DNA of 53,310 nucleotides from Betaproteobacteria bacterium HGW-Betaproteobacteria-22 (GCA_002842285.1 PHCJ01000016.1:1-53310); one strand, 5' to 3'. Positions 1-9,710 are shown, counted from the first letter of the stretch. Numbers and translations are program-made. The notes: a model not told the origin generated them from the sequence alone.

Positions 1-194
1 GCAAGAAATCAAAGCGTTATTATCGCATTTATGGAGAATTCATACCACTAAAAGTTAACTATTACCCAATTAAATCAATTGGTTGGGAGTTAATCAGGGG
101 CGACTGGATAGGCGTAGTGCCACTCGCCACAGGATTACTGAATTTTTGCGGCTTGTATGCTTTATTGGGCGTCAATACCTGTAAAGTGAAATAA
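1..194 (+). CDS. C-terminal part of a DUF2892-like small membrane protein (5' end outside window)
   Basis: The reading frame with codons starting at position 3 stays open to a TAA at 192-194. Its last 30 residues (WIGVVPLATG, then FCGLYALLGVNTC) resemble the second half of the DUF2892/YgaP-type membrane domain, which has a glycine-rich membrane helix followed by a short loop ending in a conserved 'G-(I/V)-N-T-C'. The usual first helix (RIIRxxxG type) is not visible. The residues before the match are basic and tyrosine-rich instead, and there is no ATG in frame inside the window. It could be a divergent or decayed copy. Function unknown; members often accompany rhodanese or sulfur genes. Confidence 0.5.
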   Translation, partial: KKSKRYYRIYGEFIPLKVNYYPIKSIGWELIRGDWIGVVPLATGLLNFCGLYALLGVNTCKVK

Positions 195-199
195 AAAGT

Positions 200-227
200 G
201 CGGGCAGTAGTGCATACTACTGCCCGC
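200..227. terminator. Bidirectional rho-independent terminator between DUF2892-like gene and ahpF
   Basis: A perfect 12-bp inverted repeat (200-211 with 216-227) encloses a 4-nt loop. An A-run at 193-197 gives a U-run for transcripts on the minus strand, so it mainly serves ahpF. It lies between convergent genes and can also stop the plus-strand gene. Confidence 0.8.
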
Positions 228-248
228 GTTTAAGTATTTACCGGGGAA

Positions 249-1823
249 TTATTGCCTGATTAAGTAATCAAACGCGCCTAGTGATGCTTTGGCACCCTCA
301 CCCATGGCGATAATAATTTGTTTATAAGGCACAGTGGTCACGTCACCGGCAGCAAACACGCCCGGCAAAGAGGTTTGTCCATGCACATCCACGACAATTT
401 CATTAAATCTGCTTAATTCTATACCGCTGGTTTTTAACCAATCGGTATTGGGTAACAAGCCGATTTGCACAAATACCCCCGCTAGCACCAGGTTATGTAG
501 CGCTTTGCTATCACGGTCGCGATAAATCAGGCCGTTTACTTTTTCATTTTCGCCTGTAATTTCCGTGGTTTCTGCATTCAAAATCACCGTGACATTATTC
601 AAGCTGAATAATTTGTTTTGTAAAACAGCATCTGCTGTTAACTTGTCGCCATGCTGAAGCAGTGTAACATGACTCACAAACCCGGCAAGGTCGATAGCCG
701 CTTCCACACCGGAGTTGCCACCGCCGATGACTGCAACACGCTTGCCTTTGAATAGTGGGCCATCACAGTGCGGGCAATAGGCTACGCCTTTTCCGCGATA
801 CTCTTTTTCGCCTGGGATATTAAGCTCTTTCCAGCGTGCTCCTGTTGCCAAAATCACCGCTTTACTTTTTAGCGTAGCGCCACCTTCAAGTTTCACTTCA
901 ATGAGCCCATCACCATTGACTGGGGCATTCAATGATTGCGCACGCTGTAAACGCATCACATCTACGCCATATGATGTGACATGTTCTTCAAAAGCCGCGA
1001 CTAGTTTAGGGCCTTCCGTTTCTTTTACTGAAATAAAGTTTTCAATCGCCATGGTATCCATGACCTGGCCGCCGAAACGATCTGCCACCACACCTGTCCT
1101 GATGCCTTTACGTGCGGCATAAATTGCTGCAGAAGCACCTGCAGGGCCGCCTCCTACCACCAATACATCATACGGGGCTTTGCTATCCAATTTTTTGGCT
1201 TCACGCGCTTGTGCACCAGTATCAATTTTGAGCAGAATCTCGTCCAACTCCATGCGGCCGGCGCCAAACACCTCGCCGTTTAAATAGGTGGTTGGCACAG
1301 ACATAATATCTCTGGCTTTAACTTCATCCTGATAGAGTGCACCGTCTATCATCACATGGGTGATGTTAGAGTTAATCACCGCCATCATGTTGAGCGCCTG
1401 CACTACGTCGGGACAATTATGGCAACTGAGTGAAATATAGGTCTCAAAATGAAAGCTGCCTTCAATTGCGGCAATTTGCGCGATTTTTTCAGCTTCCAAT
1501 TTCATCGGGTGGCCACCTGTGTGCAACAAGGCCAACACTAAAGAGGTAAATTCGTGACCCATGGGAATACCCGCAAAACGCACACCTGCTACTTTATGCG
1601 CTTCGGCATGTGCTGCACCGCGTTTAACAGCAAAGGAAGGCTTGCGTGCATCGTCTTCTATCGTCAGCGTAATTTTGTCTGACATGCCCGCGACTTCTTC
1701 CAGCAAGTCATACATCTCTTTTGCCGCCGGCGTTTCATCTAACGAGGCAGCCAGCACAATCGGCTCACGCAACATTTGCAAATAGGTTTGCAACTGGGTT
1801 TTAATATTGGTTTCTAAGGCCAT
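249..1823 (-). CDS. ahpF: Alkyl hydroperoxide reductase subunit F (NADH:peroxiredoxin reductase)
   Basis: AhpF is a flavoprotein that moves electrons from NADH to the peroxiredoxin AhpC in the cytoplasm. At 524 aa it matches the usual size of about 520. The N-terminal double-thioredoxin domain carries Cys134-HN-Cys137. An FAD-binding GGGPAG lies near 223-228, the redox-active Cys350-PH-Cys353 follows, and an NAD-binding GGGNSG is near 367-372. The start is placed at 1823 ([10 protein letters not shown]), which aligns with family N termini and has an AAAGAGAG ribosome site upstream. The same frame is open 45 nt further upstream, but that extension would run toward the hairpin at 1887-1915. It lies downstream of ahpC on the same strand. 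Confidence 0.96.
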   Translation of the reverse strand: MALETNIKTQLQTYLQMLREPIVLAASLDETPAAKEMYDLLEEVAGMSDKITLTIEDDARKPSFAVKRGAAHAEAHKVAGVRFAGIPMGHEFTSLVLALLHTGGHPMKLEAEKIAQIAAIEGSFHFETYISLSCHNCPDVVQALNMMAVINSNITHVMIDGALYQDEVKARDIMSVPTTYLNGEVFGAGRMELDEILLKIDTGAQAREAKKLDSKAPYDVLVVGGGPAGASAAIYAARKGIRTGVVADRFGGQVMDTMAIENFISVKETEGPKLVAAFEEHVTSYGVDVMRLQRAQSLNAPVNGDGLIEVKLEGGATLKSKAVILATGARWKELNIPGEKEYRGKGVAYCPHCDGPLFKGKRVAVIGGGNSGVEAAIDLAGFVSHVTLLQHGDKLTADAVLQNKLFSLNNVTVILNAETTEITGENEKVNGLIYRDRDSKALHNLVLAGVFVQIGLLPNTDWLKTSGIELSRFNEIVVDVHGQTSLPGVFAAGDVTTVPYKQIIIAMGEGAKASLGAFDYLIRQ

Positions 1824-1886
1824 GAATACTCTCTTTTCTTTGAAATCGCCTGCGGTTAACATTTGCAACCGACCTGACTGAAAATA

Positions 1887-1915
1887 AAGGGCATTATCTT
1901 TTGAATAATGCCCTT
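1887..1915 (-). terminator. Hairpin/attenuator between ahpC and ahpF
   Basis: Perfect 11-bp stem (1887-1897 with 1905-1915) with a 7-nt loop, followed on the minus strand by a U-rich stretch (UAUUUU). It sits in the 169-bp gap downstream of ahpC and upstream of ahpF. It probably ends most ahpC transcripts and lets a minority read into ahpF, giving the excess of AhpC over AhpF that the enzyme pair needs. The attenuation role is inferred. Confidence 0.7.
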
Positions 1916-1992
1916 GTTATTTAACTCTACCTGGGGATGTTTGCCCGTTGGTAGATTATATTAGTGCAGTATCACTTCATCCGAAGCAATGA

Positions 1993-2556
1993 TTAGATCT
2001 TGCCTACCAGGTCTAATGATGGCGTCAATGTTTTAGCACCCTCTTGCCATTTAGCCGGACATACTTGGCCTGGGTTAGCTGCCGTGAATTGTGCTGCTTT
2101 CAATTTACGCAGCGTTTCTTTCACGTCACGTGCAATTTCGTTACTGTGGATTTCAACCGTTTTGATCACGCCTTCCGGGTTGATGACGAAAGTGCCGCGC
2201 AATGCCAGGCCTTCTTCATCGATATGCACATCAAATGCGCGTGTTAACTGGTGCGTTGGATCTCCCACCAATGGAAACTGTGCTTTACCCACTGCTGGAG
2301 ATGTTTCGTGCCATACTTTATGTGAGAAGTGCGTGTCAGTTGTCACGATATATACTTCTGCACCCGCTTTTTGGAACTCTGCGTAATTGTCGGCCGCATC
2401 TTCAACTTCAGTTGGGCAATTAAATGTAAATGCCGCTGGCATAAAAATCACCACAGACCATTTTCCCTTCAGACTTTCATCTGACACATCAATGAATTTA
2501 CCGTTATGAAAAGCCTGCGCTTTAAATGGTTGTACTTGTGTATTAATTAATGACAT
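1993..2556 (-). CDS. ahpC: Alkyl hydroperoxide reductase subunit C (2-Cys peroxiredoxin)
   Basis: AhpC reduces H2O2, organic peroxides and peroxynitrite in the cytoplasm and is recycled by AhpF. It has 187 aa, the family's standard length. The peroxidatic Cys47 sits in FTFNCPTE and the resolving Cys166 in GQVCPAKW, as expected for a typical AhpC/Prx1-type enzyme. The start at 2556 follows a clear GAGGAAAA ribosome site. A -10/-35 promoter and an OxyR-like palindrome lie just upstream (2619-2687), so peroxide induction is likely. The hairpin behind the gene separates it from ahpF. Confidence 0.97.
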   Translation of the reverse strand: MSLINTQVQPFKAQAFHNGKFIDVSDESLKGKWSVVIFMPAAFTFNCPTEVEDAADNYAEFQKAGAEVYIVTTDTHFSHKVWHETSPAVGKAQFPLVGDPTHQLTRAFDVHIDEEGLALRGTFVINPEGVIKTVEIHSNEIARDVKETLRKLKAAQFTAANPGQVCPAKWQEGAKTLTPSLDLVGKI

Positions 2557-2618
2557 TGTGTTTTCCTCTTCATGATTAAAAACTGCTTTTGTTAACGAAC
2601 GATTAATCCAACAACTGC

Positions 2619-2648
2619 ATTATAAGCAGACGATTTAAATTTATCCAA
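2619..2648 (-). promoter_or_regulatory. Predicted sigma-70 promoter of ahpC
   Basis: On the minus strand TTGGAT (2643-2648) and TATAAT (2619-2624) are separated by 18 bp. The -10 is perfect. Transcription would start about 55 nt before the ahpC ATG. Confidence 0.6.
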
Positions 2649-2666
2649 TATATCATTTTTATTATA

Positions 2667-2687
2667 TCGATAAATTAAATTTATCGA
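2667..2687. promoter_or_regulatory. OxyR-like operator upstream of ahpC
   Basis: A perfect 9-3-9 inverted repeat whose 17-nt core (2669-2685) has the form GATA-nn-TT-n-AA-nn-TATC, the layout of the enterobacterial OxyR core consensus. It ends about 20 bp upstream of the predicted -35 of ahpC, the position of a class-I activator. An AT-rich, less perfect second half may lie toward 2650. OxyR binding is inferred from the pattern and from the target gene. Confidence 0.5.
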
Positions 2688-2691
2688 AATA

Positions 2692-3006
2692 TCAATCCAC
2701 CCGCGCGCGATGTTGAGCACTTTTACCCATATTGTCGTGCCATGTCACCTCTATCAGGTCGCCTGCATTCACATTTTTTAATGCAAAGCTCAAATAAGGG
2801 TCCTTCGCCACACCGATGCCCCACTGCCCCTCCAGCACAAGATTACCGTTCAGTGTGACTGTGACCAACTGTATAAAATGCGCATCCACCAAAGACCCGG
2901 CTTCGTTTTTCCTGCGTCCGGTTTCCATAGGGTGCTGCATCAGCAATTTCACCTCTACAAACTCACCATTGTTTTGGGTGCGCATCTTGATTAAATTTGC
3001 TTTCAT
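2692..3006 (-). CDS. soxZ: SoxZ, thiosulfate-carrier protein subunit
   Basis: SoxZ is the partner of SoxY in the periplasmic SoxYZ complex that carries sulfur intermediates on a swinging cysteine arm. It has 104 aa from ATG 3006. An in-frame GTG 48 nt upstream lies inside soxY and gives a non-family N terminus, so it is rejected. The immunoglobulin-like SoxZ fold is recognisable by QHPMETGRRK near the start and LSFALKNVNAGD...VTWHDNMG near the end. It starts one nucleotide after the soxY stop, so translation is coupled. No soxA, soxX, soxB, soxC or soxD is nearby. Confidence 0.9.
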   Translation of the reverse strand: MKANLIKMRTQNNGEFVEVKLLMQHPMETGRRKNEAGSLVDAHFIQLVTVTLNGNLVLEGQWGIGVAKDPYLSFALKNVNAGDLIEVTWHDNMGKSAQHRARVD

Positions 3007-3007
3007 A

Positions 3008-3442
3008 TTAACCACAGCCGCCTTCCAGCACCTCAACGCGCGCACTTTGCACAAAATAGCGCTGTCCGCTTTTAACCACCACTTTAATATCAGAAGTTTC
3101 TGCCATTTTGATGCGCGTCACGATGTGAGGCAACACGGCATGACTGAACATATAATTGGCAATCAGAGGGGTTGGATTTTTTTCAACAAAAATCGCCACC
3201 GCTTCAGTGTTGGGGATATGGCTCGTAATTTCCACCTGTACCACCGCGCCATTTTCCGCACGCATCGGCGCTTTAATCACGATATCATCACTCGGGATTT
3301 CGCCATCTATCGCCAACTGCCGGCTCGCCTCATCAAGTTGCGCTGATTCAAAAGCCGCTTTGTTCCAGATTGCAGCAAGCGCTTTTAGCGGTATCAATAC
3401 CGTGGCAATCAGCATACCTAATAAAAATTCTCTACGCTGCAC
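3008..3442 (-). CDS. soxY: SoxY, sulfur-carrying subunit
   Basis: SoxY is exported and binds sulfur substrates on a C-terminal cysteine. At 144 aa it is normal for the family. The N terminus (MQRREFLLG, then a hydrophobic stretch to about residue 24) is a Tat-like signal with RRE rather than the full RRxFLK. The protein ends in GGCG with the carrier Cys143, one glycine shorter than the textbook GGCGG tail. It is followed immediately by soxZ. The pair stands alone between bepA and ahpC. Possible roles are partial thiosulfate or sulfide detoxification, or a sulfur shuttle for another enzyme; the true role cannot be told from sequence. Confidence 0.9.
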   Translation of the reverse strand: MQRREFLLGMLIATVLIPLKALAAIWNKAAFESAQLDEASRQLAIDGEIPSDDIVIKAPMRAENGAVVQVEITSHIPNTEAVAIFVEKNPTPLIANYMFSHAVLPHIVTRIKMAETSDIKVVVKSGQRYFVQSARVEVLEGGCG

Positions 3443-3447
3443 GCATT

Positions 3448-4896
3448 TTACTCCCAGAATTTCGCTTTTTTCGTTTCACCCATCATGCGCCTTAGCTCTT
3501 TTAAGCGCGCCTCTACAATAGATTTTTGATAAAAGTCACCATCTCCAGCTTTTGATGCCAAATCCATCTGCTCAATCGCTCGGGCCAGGTCGTATTTTCG
3601 ATAATAAGATTCACCTTGTGCCTGATGACTTAACAAGTTTTTATTTTGTATTGCATAAGCTTTTGCCAGCAAGTCATATAAATAAGCATCATCCGCATAC
3701 AAATCCAATTTAGATTTCAACAGCGCTTCAGCTTCATTTGCTTGCCTCATGGCAAGAAAGTGTTCCGCATAACCATAAATTAATGCTCTACTTGCAGGAT
3801 ACACCTTCAGTGCTGCCTGATACTGGAGTGCGGCCTGCTGTGGGTTATTCTGCTGCACCGCGAGCCTCACGTTCAAATTTTCTATCATTGCATGTGGTGG
3901 TGCGTTTTGTTTGAGCCATGCAAGCTCCTGTGCCACTTGTGCATAAGCGCCCTTACGCAATAATGCGACCGCCAAACCATAGTGCTCAGCCGCTTCACTC
4001 ATGTAGCGACGTTCACGAATACCCTGCTCGAATAGATCAATGGCAGATTGTGCCCCACCCTGCAAGGCGCGCAATTTTGCCCGCACCAACTGAAATTCGA
4101 TACTATCCGGCACCTGTTTGTAGTGCATGGTTTGCACACGATTTGCCACATCGGCGATACGTTCCGTAGTCAGCGGGTGCGTGCGCAAAAAGCTGGGTGC
4201 GGTTCCCTCATAAAAACGTGAACTGCGCTGCAAGGTGGAAAAAAACTGCGGCATGGCACGCACATCGAATCCACCGCTGTCGAGTATCTGCAAACCGATA
4301 CGATCAGCCTCACGCTCATGCTCACGCGTGTAATCCAACTGATTTTGCACACCTATAGCCGAGGCGGTAGTCAGTGCGCCAGTGGCCAACTGTGGGTTAG
4401 AGCGCGCCACTAGGAGTGCCAGCGCAACGCCTGCAAGATTTTTGAATGTATCATATTTCTGAGAGGCAAGCATTCTCGCCAGGTGGCGTTGAGTGACGTG
4501 ACCGATTTCGTGCCCCAATACGCTTGCCAGTTCAGATTCACTATTCGCTGCCAACATCAGACCCGTATGCACACCAATCACCCCCCCTGGCATCGCAAAG
4601 GCGTTAATTGAGGCATCCTGCACTACAAAAAAGTTAAACTTTTGCCGCTTGTCCGGCCCGTTTTCTACTAATCTTGCACCTAAAGTCTGCAAGTAATCAG
4701 TGACCTCGGCATCCCGTAACACATCCTCACTCACTGCCACCTGCCGCAATATCTGCTCCGCAATTGCCCGCTCCTGCAACGGCGATAACACAGTTGCAGA
4801 TACGTCACCCAAATCCGGCAGCTCATTGGCACGCAACACCAATGAAAAAGGCAACATGAGTAGCAGACCAATAATAATTGAAGACTTTCGTTTCAT
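3448..4896 (-). CDS. bepA: BepA/YfgC-type M48 metalloprotease with TPR repeats
   Basis: This is a periplasmic zinc metalloprotease and chaperone of outer-membrane assembly: BepA helps LptD and BAM-dependent proteins fold and degrades stalled ones. HEIGH (HExxH zinc motif) lies in a stretch ending VTQRHLAR, and the third ligand is in EHEREADRIG. The C-terminal half is a series of helical TPR-like repeats. The first about 25 residues after MKRKSS are a signal peptide followed by NELPDLG, close to the family's mature start. An alternative ATG at 4932 adds 12 residues; neither start has a convincing ribosome site. The gene diverges from moaC. Confidence 0.88.
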   Translation of the reverse strand: MKRKSSIIIGLLLMLPFSLVLRANELPDLGDVSATVLSPLQERAIAEQILRQVAVSEDVLRDAEVTDYLQTLGARLVENGPDKRQKFNFFVVQDASINAFAMPGGVIGVHTGLMLAANSESELASVLGHEIGHVTQRHLARMLASQKYDTFKNLAGVALALLVARSNPQLATGALTTASAIGVQNQLDYTREHEREADRIGLQILDSGGFDVRAMPQFFSTLQRSSRFYEGTAPSFLRTHPLTTERIADVANRVQTMHYKQVPDSIEFQLVRAKLRALQGGAQSAIDLFEQGIRERRYMSEAAEHYGLAVALLRKGAYAQVAQELAWLKQNAPPHAMIENLNVRLAVQQNNPQQAALQYQAALKVYPASRALIYGYAEHFLAMRQANEAEALLKSKLDLYADDAYLYDLLAKAYAIQNKNLLSHQAQGESYYRKYDLARAIEQMDLASKAGDGDFYQKSIVEARLKELRRMMGETKKAKFWE

Positions 4897-4970
4897 TGTT
4901 GATATGATAACGGCTAGCTTTATTCGGTTCATAAAAATTATTCACTTTTTTTAACTGCGACAAGGACACG

Positions 4971-5453
4971 ATGCAATCATCACTTACACACTTTGATCAC
5001 AGCGGCCAGGCGCATATGGTCGATGTGGGCACAAAAAATGAATCTCACCGCATTGCCATTGCATCAGGCCACATCAATATGCAGGCATCAACCCTTAAGC
5101 TGATACAACAAGGCGATGCAAAAAAAGGGGATGTGCTTGGCATTGCGCGCGTCGCGGCGATACAGGCCAGTAAAAAAACTTCCGACCTGATACCGCTTTG
5201 TCATCCGCTCGCGCTTACGCGCGTAGCCGTGACTTTTAACATTGACACAAGTGCATCGTGTGTCACATGCACTGTCACAGCTGAAACCTATGGCAAAACC
5301 GGCGTAGAGATGGAAGCGCTTAGTGCGGTAAGTGTGGGCTTACTCACCATCTATGATATGTGCAAAGCCGTGGATAGAGGCATGATCATTGGTGAGATTA
5401 AATTACTGGAAAAACATGGCGGCAAATCAGGGGACTGGGTAGCCCAGCCTTAG
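4971..5453 (+). CDS. moaC: Cyclic pyranopterin monophosphate synthase MoaC
   Basis: MoaC converts 3',8-cyclo-7,8-dihydro-GTP (the MoaA product) to cyclic pyranopterin monophosphate in molybdenum cofactor synthesis. At 160 aa it has the standard length. The conserved blocks [12 protein letters not shown] and [14 protein letters not shown] contain the catalytic His and Lys/Met-Glu region. It stands alone here, since moaA and moaB are not in the window. Its 3' end overlaps the convergent c-di-GMP gene by 4 nt (5450-5453). Confidence 0.96.
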   Translation: MQSSLTHFDHSGQAHMVDVGTKNESHRIAIASGHINMQASTLKLIQQGDAKKGDVLGIARVAAIQASKKTSDLIPLCHPLALTRVAVTFNIDTSASCVTCTVTAETYGKTGVEMEALSAVSVGLLTIYDMCKAVDRGMIIGEIKLLEKHGGKSGDWVAQP

Positions 5454-8074
5454 CCAGCACCATAGCATGCACCTCGCAACAGCTGCTCAAAGTTAGCCAC
5501 CTCTACTGGTCGGCTAAAATAGTAGCCCTGAAAGTATTCGCATCCAAACGACCTTAACAATTCAAACTGCGCCTGCATCTCCACACCCTCAGCCACAATA
5601 TCGCATTGAATGGTGTGTCCCACCGCCAATATCATCTGAATGATGGCCGCATCATTCGAGTCCAGCAATACATCATGCACAAATGACTGGTCAATCTTGA
5701 TTTGTGTCACCGGTAGCTTCTTGAGATACACCAAAGACGAGTGGCCGATACCAAAATCATCCAGCGATATCCTGACCCCCATCTCGTTTAATAACCGCAT
5801 TTTATGGATAACGTCTTCCATATTGTCAATTACGGCGGTTTCTGTAAGTTCTAGCTTCAACAGGCCAGGGTCGATGTCTGTGTCATTTAATATGTCACGT
5901 AACTCCTGTATGAAATTAATATACAGAAACTGCTTGGCGCTAATATTCACAGACAATCGAATCTTGCCGAGCAGATCATCTGATTTCCAGGTGCTAATTT
6001 GTTCACAGGCCTGCCGCAGCACCCATTGCCCGATTTTGATAATCTGATTGTTTTTTTCCAATATCGGAATAAACTCTGCCGGACCGACGCTGCCTAACAC
6101 TGCATGTTTCCACCTTAGCAACACCTCCGCACCCACAACCTGCTTTTCATGATTCACAATTCCCTGATAATGCAGGCTGAATTCATTATTTTTTAACGCG
6201 GTTGAAAGCGCAGACTCCAGCACAAAACTTTTTTCGATGGCTTCCTGCGTCTGTAAATCATAAAAACGGTAGGTGTTACGGCCAGCGCCCTTGGCCAAAT
6301 ACATGGCCGTATCCGCATGTCGCAAATGTTCCTCAAATTCGAACTGGCTGTCATTAAACAACACCAAACCTATGCTGGCACTGGTATTAAATTCAAACAT
6401 ATCTAAAAAATAACCGTTACTGAGTTCTATCAGCAGTTTTTCAGCTATCTCACTTGCCTGCTGATAGGCAAGATTCATATTGACATCCAAATGCTCAACC
6501 AATATCACAAACTCGTCACCGCTCAATCTGGCAACCGTATCACCTGCCCGCACAATAGACTGGATTCTTTTCGAAACTTCGACCAGTAATTGATCACCAA
6601 TATCATGTCCTTTGGTGTCATTGAGTAACTTGAAGTTATCCAAGTCAATAAAGAATATGGCGCAGTATGTTTGCGTACGCTCAGCAATCAAGACCGCATG
6701 CTGAAAGCGGTCAACCAGCAGACGCCTGTTAGGCAGATTGGTCAACACATCGTAATAGGCAAAGTTCTCGATTTCCTGTCGGGCTTTTTTCTGCTCGGAA
6801 ATATCCCGAATAAATCCTGTGACCAGCGACAAATCATCCTCTTTAAGCGCGGCAAGTGTGAGTTCTATCGGAAATTCACCGCCATCTGAGCGCATCGCCA
6901 CCAACTCTACACGCTGATTAAAAATATGGCCGATACCAGAGGCGACATACTGCTGATGTCCAGCCACATGTGCCGACCTTAAACGTGCGGGGATAATGAG
7001 TTCATGCAGGGGCTTGCCAATGACCTGCTCTTTCTTGTAGCCAAAAATACGTTCGGCTGCCGGGTTAAACTCCACCAGCAAGCCTTTGTCGTTGATCGTC
7101 AGTATCGCGTCCAATGCGCCATCAATCACTGCACGCAGCTTTCTATCGTTCTTTTGTAGTAATCTAACGGCCAAATTACGTTCAGCCTGCAATGTAGAAA
7201 TTAATAACATGGTAATCACCAAGGTCACCATGAAAGTCCACAAGGAAAAAATACCTTCGCTGATATCCTCGCTATAAAAGGTGCCATAACCTTGTGCAGT
7301 AAACCACACCGCCACACTGGACAAGCTAATAACGACCAGTGAACCACCCACCACGCCAAAATTCATCGACGCCCAGATGAGCATCGGCAATATGACAAAC
7401 ATGGATAAAATAAACTGTTTGTTTAAAGTAGAAACTGAATTGAAAATAATCAATTCAGCGCACACAAATAGCAATACCCAAGCCATTAACTGATAAACCC
7501 GGGGGGCATTCATGCGTTCTATTTTTTTATTGAGGTTTAGCATCAAGGGCAGTGCCAGCAAGACCCCCAAGCTATCTCCAAGCCACCAAATAAACCATAC
7601 TTTTGAGATAAGTTCAGGCGCGATTAGATGACTAAAATACAAACTCAGCACTCCAAAGCTTGCTGAAACCAGCATGCCTAGCAGAGCGGCAATAATCATC
7701 AGAAAAATATCGTTTTGCTTGATTAAGTGGTGATTGAAATTGAATTTAGCTAAAATTTTTGCGGAGAGCAGCGGTGCCAGGGTGTTGCCCACACCCATCA
7801 CTACAGCAGTATAAATCGGCAAACCGAGGGAAAACTCAATCAGTGTCGCGGCGGTAAAAACAGGGATCATGCTCGCGTATCCCCAGCGCATTATCGCGCC
7901 CACAGCGATTCCTGTTGGCAGCCACATCAAGGTTGCGACCGACTCCTTATAAGGTACCATCAAGCCAAGTTTGGCAGTAATATAGTAGGCTATGCCTACC
8001 AGCAGATAGGGCACAATGCCTAACAGGGAATGACTTTGAATGAGACTAGGAGTCTGTTGAAAGTTGTCTTGCAT
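5450..8074 (-). CDS. Membrane c-di-GMP signalling protein, MASE1-PAS-GGDEF-EAL
   Basis: The protein has 874 aa. Residues 1 to about 300 form a multi-helix MASE1 sensor. A PAS domain (about 310-430) follows, with a cyclase domain (about 440-600) and a C-terminal phosphodiesterase domain (about 620-865). The cyclase signature is SGDEF, a functional variant of GGDEF, and an inhibitory RxxD site (RAGD) lies five residues before it. The phosphodiesterase reads EVLLRW instead of EALLRW but keeps [30 protein letters not shown] and the FQGYYFSRP tail, so both activities are possible. The start at 8074 is 7 nt after the trpE stop. A frame extension into trpE is rejected because it overlaps trpE. Confidence 0.92.
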   Translation of the reverse strand: MQDNFQQTPSLIQSHSLLGIVPYLLVGIAYYITAKLGLMVPYKESVATLMWLPTGIAVGAIMRWGYASMIPVFTAATLIEFSLGLPIYTAVVMGVGNTLAPLLSAKILAKFNFNHHLIKQNDIFLMIIAALLGMLVSASFGVLSLYFSHLIAPELISKVWFIWWLGDSLGVLLALPLMLNLNKKIERMNAPRVYQLMAWVLLFVCAELIIFNSVSTLNKQFILSMFVILPMLIWASMNFGVVGGSLVVISLSSVAVWFTAQGYGTFYSEDISEGIFSLWTFMVTLVITMLLISTLQAERNLAVRLLQKNDRKLRAVIDGALDAILTINDKGLLVEFNPAAERIFGYKKEQVIGKPLHELIIPARLRSAHVAGHQQYVASGIGHIFNQRVELVAMRSDGGEFPIELTLAALKEDDLSLVTGFIRDISEQKKARQEIENFAYYDVLTNLPNRRLLVDRFQHAVLIAERTQTYCAIFFIDLDNFKLLNDTKGHDIGDQLLVEVSKRIQSIVRAGDTVARLSGDEFVILVEHLDVNMNLAYQQASEIAEKLLIELSNGYFLDMFEFNTSASIGLVLFNDSQFEFEEHLRHADTAMYLAKGAGRNTYRFYDLQTQEAIEKSFVLESALSTALKNNEFSLHYQGIVNHEKQVVGAEVLLRWKHAVLGSVGPAEFIPILEKNNQIIKIGQWVLRQACEQISTWKSDDLLGKIRLSVNISAKQFLYINFIQELRDILNDTDIDPGLLKLELTETAVIDNMEDVIHKMRLLNEMGVRISLDDFGIGHSSLVYLKKLPVTQIKIDQSFVHDVLLDSNDAAIIQMILAVGHTIQCDIVAEGVEMQAQFELLRSFGCEYFQGYYFSRPVEVANFEQLLRGACYGAG

Positions 8075-8081
8075 GATTAAG

Positions 8082-9563
8082 TTAGCTGATATCAAGCCCT
8101 GCTTGCACCAACTCTGCCGCGCGCAGCACTGCCCGAGCTTTGTTTTGGGTTTCAACCCATTCACTCTGTGGCACTGAGTCCGCAACAATGCCGGCACCCG
8201 CCTGTACATGTAGCATGTTGTTCTTAATGACCCCGGTGCGAATCGCAATCGCCACATCCATATCGCCATTAAATCCTAAATACCCCACGGCACCTGCATA
8301 AATGCCGCGTTTACTGGGTTCCAGTTCGTCGATAATTTCCATCGCTCGCACTTTAGGTGCACCACTCACTGTACCTGCCGGAAATGTTGCCTTAATCACA
8401 TCAATCGCATCCATGCCAGGTTTGAGCTTGCCCTCCACATTACTCACAATGTGCATCACATGTGAATAGCGTTCAATCATCATATTATCTGTCACCTTAA
8501 CCGAGCCCGTCACTGCAACACGGCCGACATCGTTTCGCCCCAGATCCATCAACTGCACATGCTCGGCGCGTTCTTTAGGATCCGCCAGCAACTCATCTGC
8601 CAGTGCGATATCCTGATCGCGGTTTTTGCCACGAGGCCGCGTACCTGCAATCGGACGTGCGGTCACCGTGCCATTTTCCAGCCGCACCAAAATTTCGGGC
8701 GAAGCACCCACCACGTGATGATCACCCATGTCGTAATAAAACATATAAGGTGATGGATTTAAGCTACGCAATGCACGATACAAAGAGATAGGAGGTGCCG
8801 AAAATTTCTGCGACATGCGTTGTGACAGCACCACCTGCATGATATCGCCATCTAGGATATATTGCTGCGCACGTGCAACCGCGGCTTTAAAGTTATCTTC
8901 ACCAAACTCTGAGTAGGCTTCTGTTTTTTCTGTCGGCAATGCTTCAGGGATGGTCACTTGCTGACGTAATGACTTCACCAAATCGTTGAGCCGCACAATG
9001 GCGTGATCAAAGGCATCAGGCTCAGCTGGATCTGCATAAACAATAAAATACAGCTTACTGCTCAGATTATCGACCACCACCAGCGCTTCAGACACCATCA
9101 GCAGCACGTCCGGCACATTAATGTGATCCGGTTTATGCTTTGCGGCAAGGCGCTTTTCTATGTAGCGCACCGTTTCATAGCCAAAGTAACCTGCCAGCCC
9201 ACCGGTAAAACGAGGCAAGCCTTCATAAGGAGGTGTTCTAAAGCGCGCAATATATTGCTTCACAAAATCCAGCGGGTTGGCGTCCTCCAAATATTCAACG
9301 ACCGCTTCACCATTCAGGACACTGACCTGCCTGCCATGTGCCAGGATGCGGATTTTTGCTGGCAAACCAATGATGGAATAGCGACCGAAGCGCTCGCCGC
9401 CCTGCACAGACTCCAGCAAATATGAAAATGGCTGATTGGCCAGCTTGAGGTAAAGGGACAACGGTGTATCCAGATCAGCAAACGCTTCCAGTACAAGCGG
9501 GATGCGATTGTAACCTTGCGCCGCCAACGCATTAAATTCGGCTTGGGTAAGAGTGTTCAACAT
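8082..9563 (-). CDS. trpE: Anthranilate synthase component I
   Basis: TrpE makes anthranilate from chorismate with ammonia supplied by TrpG, the first step of tryptophan synthesis. It has 493 aa from ATG 9563, and a GTG lies directly in front at 9566. The LLES...[12 protein letters not shown] block is the tryptophan feedback-binding region. The C-terminal chorismate-binding domain has [21 protein letters not shown] and the terminal GAGIVADS block. trpG is not adjacent; the next gene downstream is the c-di-GMP protein. The 207-bp gap upstream holds a possible leader (see 9663-9710). Confidence 0.96.
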   Translation of the reverse strand: MLNTLTQAEFNALAAQGYNRIPLVLEAFADLDTPLSLYLKLANQPFSYLLESVQGGERFGRYSIIGLPAKIRILAHGRQVSVLNGEAVVEYLEDANPLDFVKQYIARFRTPPYEGLPRFTGGLAGYFGYETVRYIEKRLAAKHKPDHINVPDVLLMVSEALVVVDNLSSKLYFIVYADPAEPDAFDHAIVRLNDLVKSLRQQVTIPEALPTEKTEAYSEFGEDNFKAAVARAQQYILDGDIMQVVLSQRMSQKFSAPPISLYRALRSLNPSPYMFYYDMGDHHVVGASPEILVRLENGTVTARPIAGTRPRGKNRDQDIALADELLADPKERAEHVQLMDLGRNDVGRVAVTGSVKVTDNMMIERYSHVMHIVSNVEGKLKPGMDAIDVIKATFPAGTVSGAPKVRAMEIIDELEPSKRGIYAGAVGYLGFNGDMDVAIAIRTGVIKNNMLHVQAGAGIVADSVPQSEWVETQNKARAVLRAAELVQAGLDIS

Positions 9564-9662
9564 CACTTATACAACTTTCTAATCAGAAATTTCTCATGCA
9601 TATTTAACTTTTTCGGCAAACCTGAAAGACCGACAATGATGATTAAATCCGCCTAAGGCTCA

Positions 9663-9710
9663 CTACTTGCTTAAAACGTAGCTCAAGCTACGCCAACCAA
9701 AAACTTTCAT
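9663..9710 (-). promoter_or_regulatory. Possible short leader ORF plus hairpin upstream of trpE
   Basis: On the minus strand an AGGAA site is followed by a 15-codon frame (MKVFGWRSLSYVLSK, stop) with one Trp codon. A 6-bp stem with a 4-nt loop (9677-9692) begins right after the Trp codon and is followed by four U (9673-9676), which looks like a small terminator. This is the only structured part of the gph-trpE gap (9567-9770). A single Trp codon and a short stem make attenuation uncertain; it may only be the end of the gph transcript. Confidence 0.3.

Noticed and set aside
2000-2386. 128-codon plus-strand frame opposite ahpC
   Set aside because: Antisense shadow of a well-supported gene; no ribosome site or domain.
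2816-3346. 176-codon plus-strand frame opposite soxYZ
   Set aside because: It spans two genuine genes on the other strand, which match SoxY and SoxZ fully; the frame has no family features.
8075-8269. N-terminal extension of the GGDEF-EAL protein into trpE
   Set aside because: It is an overlap in another frame of trpE; the MASE1 domain starts naturally after ATG 8074.
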